NCBI GenBank assembly: GCA_025350445.1
Contig: JANXXV010000509.1
Span: forward strand, 1 to 6,839
Reading direction: 5' to 3'
Source: Bryobacteraceae bacterium
GTDB lineage: Bacteria > Acidobacteriota > Terriglobia > Bryobacterales > Bryobacteraceae
Length of the DNA: 6,839 nucleotides
Shown: positions 5,403 through 6,839 of the stretch, in pieces
Numbering within the stretch: position 1 is the stretch's first letter
Layout of the letters: every line of letters starts with the position of its first letter
Position numbers and translations under genes: made by a program
Notes under the pieces: generated by a model
Database searches by the model: none
Seen by the model: only the letters and a program-made list of their open reading frames with translations
Told to the model about the DNA's origin: nothing

Positions 5403-6839
5403 ATGGCAAAGAACAATCTGCCCGATATTAGTCATCAATTCGAAGTAAAAGAGCGTTGGGCCGAGGGAAAATACGAGTACGAGCAAATCTCTGGGCGTCT
5501 TGGCGTGCCTGGCGAGATTCAGACGCACCGCGATCTCTCCGCCCAGAAACAAATGGCGAGCGGGACCGGAGAGCACGCTGGACATCGGATCGCCAATCAG
5601 TATGGCGCACCCGGCGACGCCAGCAACATGAGTCTTCAGAATCCCAACATGAACACCTGGGCTCCTAAGGAACTGCAGGAAGATCTCAAGGGGTCGGGCG
5701 CAAGTTACCGCAGGATGGAGCTGGAGTGGACAGACAAACTAAAGAATGGATATCAGATTGAGGCGACGGTACGCGACCAGTACCGGCCCGGAGAGGAACG
5801 TCCAATCGGGCGATCTGTCGAGTGGACGGAAACCTCACCGGAAGGTGAGAAGAAGCTTCGTTATGAGGCGTTCGGTAATTTCGATTCTCCCCAGGCGCGC
5901 AAAGCCAATCCTGTCGCCCCCGGCCAGAAGCCGGAAGGAAAGTTGATTCAGGGAAATTTCCCGGATCACTTCCATGACGATCCACCGGCTAACCCACAAG
6001 AGGCCGTTGCTACCAAAACGCAACCGGATTACGTTCAACAGCCGGAGCGGAAGCAGGCGGACGACCCAGCCAGCAGGATTGCGCAAGGGCGTGATCCCGC
6101 CACCGGAAAAGTGGAGGAGCACGAGTTTCGAGGTACGGATGGCGGCCGTCTTGCCGACGAGGACTATCGCCGCCGGAACGACGCGGCTGAATTCTTGAAG
6201 AAGAAGGAGCAGCAGGCCGCCGAACAGGAGAGTCGAACTCAAAAACGTGCGAGCGAAGAGGCCGCGCGCGAGGCGGAGTTCGCGAAGAAATTCAAAGCCG
6301 ACACCACCGCGGCAAAGCATTTAGATCCTGCGCCGCAAAGGCACGGCCCGTCCGTACGGCCCGATGACGAAAAGGTAAGCGCATTGCCGTCAAAACGGGA
6401 CGAGAAGCAGGCTGCAACCGCGGAATCGCAGGCGCATCGCGAGCCCCCGAGAATCCGGGGATTTGGCGCGGATCCGAACGTCAAAGCACCAGCGCAGGAT
6501 CAGGAAAAGACGCAACCGTCGAAGCTGGACCTGGCTGCCAAGCCGCAAGAGCAGACCCAAAAGGCGGAGCAATCTCCAAGTGCCGGCCAAAAACCAGCCC
6601 AGCCGCAAGCACAGCAGGCCGCGAACACCCCGCCCCGCCCGAGCAATCAACCGGAGACACCGCCAACCCGGCCTCAGCAACCACCCGCGAATACATCACC
6701 CGCCGCCGGCCAAAAAGCAGCCCAGCCGCAAGCACAGCAGCCATCTAACACCCCACCCCGCCCGGGCAACCAACCTGCGACACCGCCAACCCGGCCCCAG
6801 CAACCACCCGCGAATACACCACCCGCCGCCGGCCAAAAA
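5403..6839 (+). CDS. Nuclease-like protein with repetitive Pro/Gln-rich tail (3' end outside window)
   Basis: The frame stays open for 479 codons and is cut by the window edge. Residues about 25-160 resemble the DNA/RNA non-specific endonuclease fold (Endonuclease_NS_2-like, beta-beta-alpha-metal): EHAGHRIANQYG (57-68, His61 as likely general base, in place of DRGH), then GDASNMSLQNPNMN (71-84, with candidate metal-binding Asn75/Asn84), then MELEWTDKLKNGYQIE (105-120) and RPIGRSVEW (133-141), matching the order seen in secreted toxin nucleases. Residues about 250-300 are rich in Lys, Glu, Arg and Ala and probably form a coiled coil. From about 305 the chain is low-complexity, and from 394 it is a 41-residue repeat. 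No signal peptide is seen, so export would need a dedicated system. The nuclease domain is N-terminal, whereas polymorphic toxins usually carry it last. It may be an effector of the upstream system (inference). It could instead be a catalytically inactive structural protein. Confidence 0.85.
   Translation, partial: MAKNNLPDISHQFEVKERWAEGKYEYEQISGRLGVPGEIQTHRDLSAQKQMASGTGEHAGHRIANQYGAPGDASNMSLQNPNMNTWAPKELQEDLKGSGASYRRMELEWTDKLKNGYQIEATVRDQYRPGEERPIGRSVEWTETSPEGEKKLRYEAFGNFDSPQARKANPVAPGQKPEGKLIQGNFPDHFHDDPPANPQEAVATKTQPDYVQQPERKQADDPASRIAQGRDPATGKVEEHEFRGTDGGRLADEDYRRRNDAAEFLKKKEQQAAEQESRTQKRASEEAAREAEFAKKFKADTTAAKHLDPAPQRHGPSVRPDDEKVSALPSKRDEKQAATAESQAHREPPRIRGFGADPNVKAPAQDQEKTQPSKLDLAAKPQEQTQKAEQSPSAGQKPAQPQAQQAANTPPRPSNQPETPPTRPQQPPANTSPAAGQKAAQPQAQQPSNTPPRPGNQPATPPTRPQQPPANTPPAAGQK
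6582..6839 (+). repeat. 123-bp in-frame tandem repeat (two copies plus the start of a third)
   Basis: Copies span 6582-6704 and 6705-6827, and the first 12 bases of a third (GCCGGCCAAAAA) end the window. By hand count the two full copies differ at about 12 of 123 bases and 6 of 41 residues. Each unit reads AGQK, QPQAQQ, NTPPRP, NQP, TPPTRPQQPPANT. The period is a multiple of three, so copy-number change keeps the frame. The array forms a disordered Pro/Gln/Ala-rich tail. A weaker relative (KPQEQTQKAEQSPSAGQK, residues 380-397) precedes the array. Confidence 0.9.

Noticed and set aside
5686..6744. Minus-strand frames opposite the nuclease-like gene
   Set aside because: They are Arg/Leu-rich mirror frames of a GC-rich repetitive plus-strand gene, with no recognisable motif.

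Overview
The window is a compact plus-strand gene cluster from a fairly GC-rich bacterium. Six short-spaced genes run from 19 to 5106 and look like one operon. A seventh, long frame starts at 5403 and leaves the window still open. Taxonomy cannot be fixed by reading alone. The composition, the conjugation-type ATPase and the REP-like hairpin pair would suit a soil bacterium such as an acidobacterium, but that is a weak guess.

Layout: (1) 19-735, a bitopic membrane protein with a basic, Pro/Gly-rich cytoplasmic tail and a beta-rich outer domain; (2) 748-843, a 31-residue single-span membrane microprotein; (3) 863-2050, a membrane-anchored Clp-like AAA+ protein that has lost almost all catalytic residues; (4) 2070-3059, an intact, soluble, single-ring Clp/ClpB-type AAA+ protein with the GYVG pore loop, and a clear paralogue of the previous gene; (5) 3066-4988, a VirD4/TraG-type coupling ATPase with about four N-terminal membrane spans; (6) 4999-5106, a 35-residue single-span microprotein with a GTG start. 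A 296-base gap follows, with two adjacent hairpins. Then (7) 5403 to the window end encodes an N-terminal domain resembling DNA/RNA non-specific endonucleases (HAGH motif), a charged probable coiled coil, and a Pro/Gln/Ala-rich tail built of 123-bp tandem repeats.

Working model (inference): the coupling ATPase, the active unfoldase and the membrane-bound pseudo-unfoldase form an inner-membrane substrate-handling complex, helped by three small or bitopic membrane proteins. The nuclease-like protein downstream is a candidate substrate or effector. T4SS core genes (VirB4, VirB6, VirB8-10), a relaxase and an immunity gene are not visible here, so whether the system moves DNA or protein is open. 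The pairing of a VirD4-like ATPase with an active and a degenerate Clp ring protein is the most unusual feature of the window.
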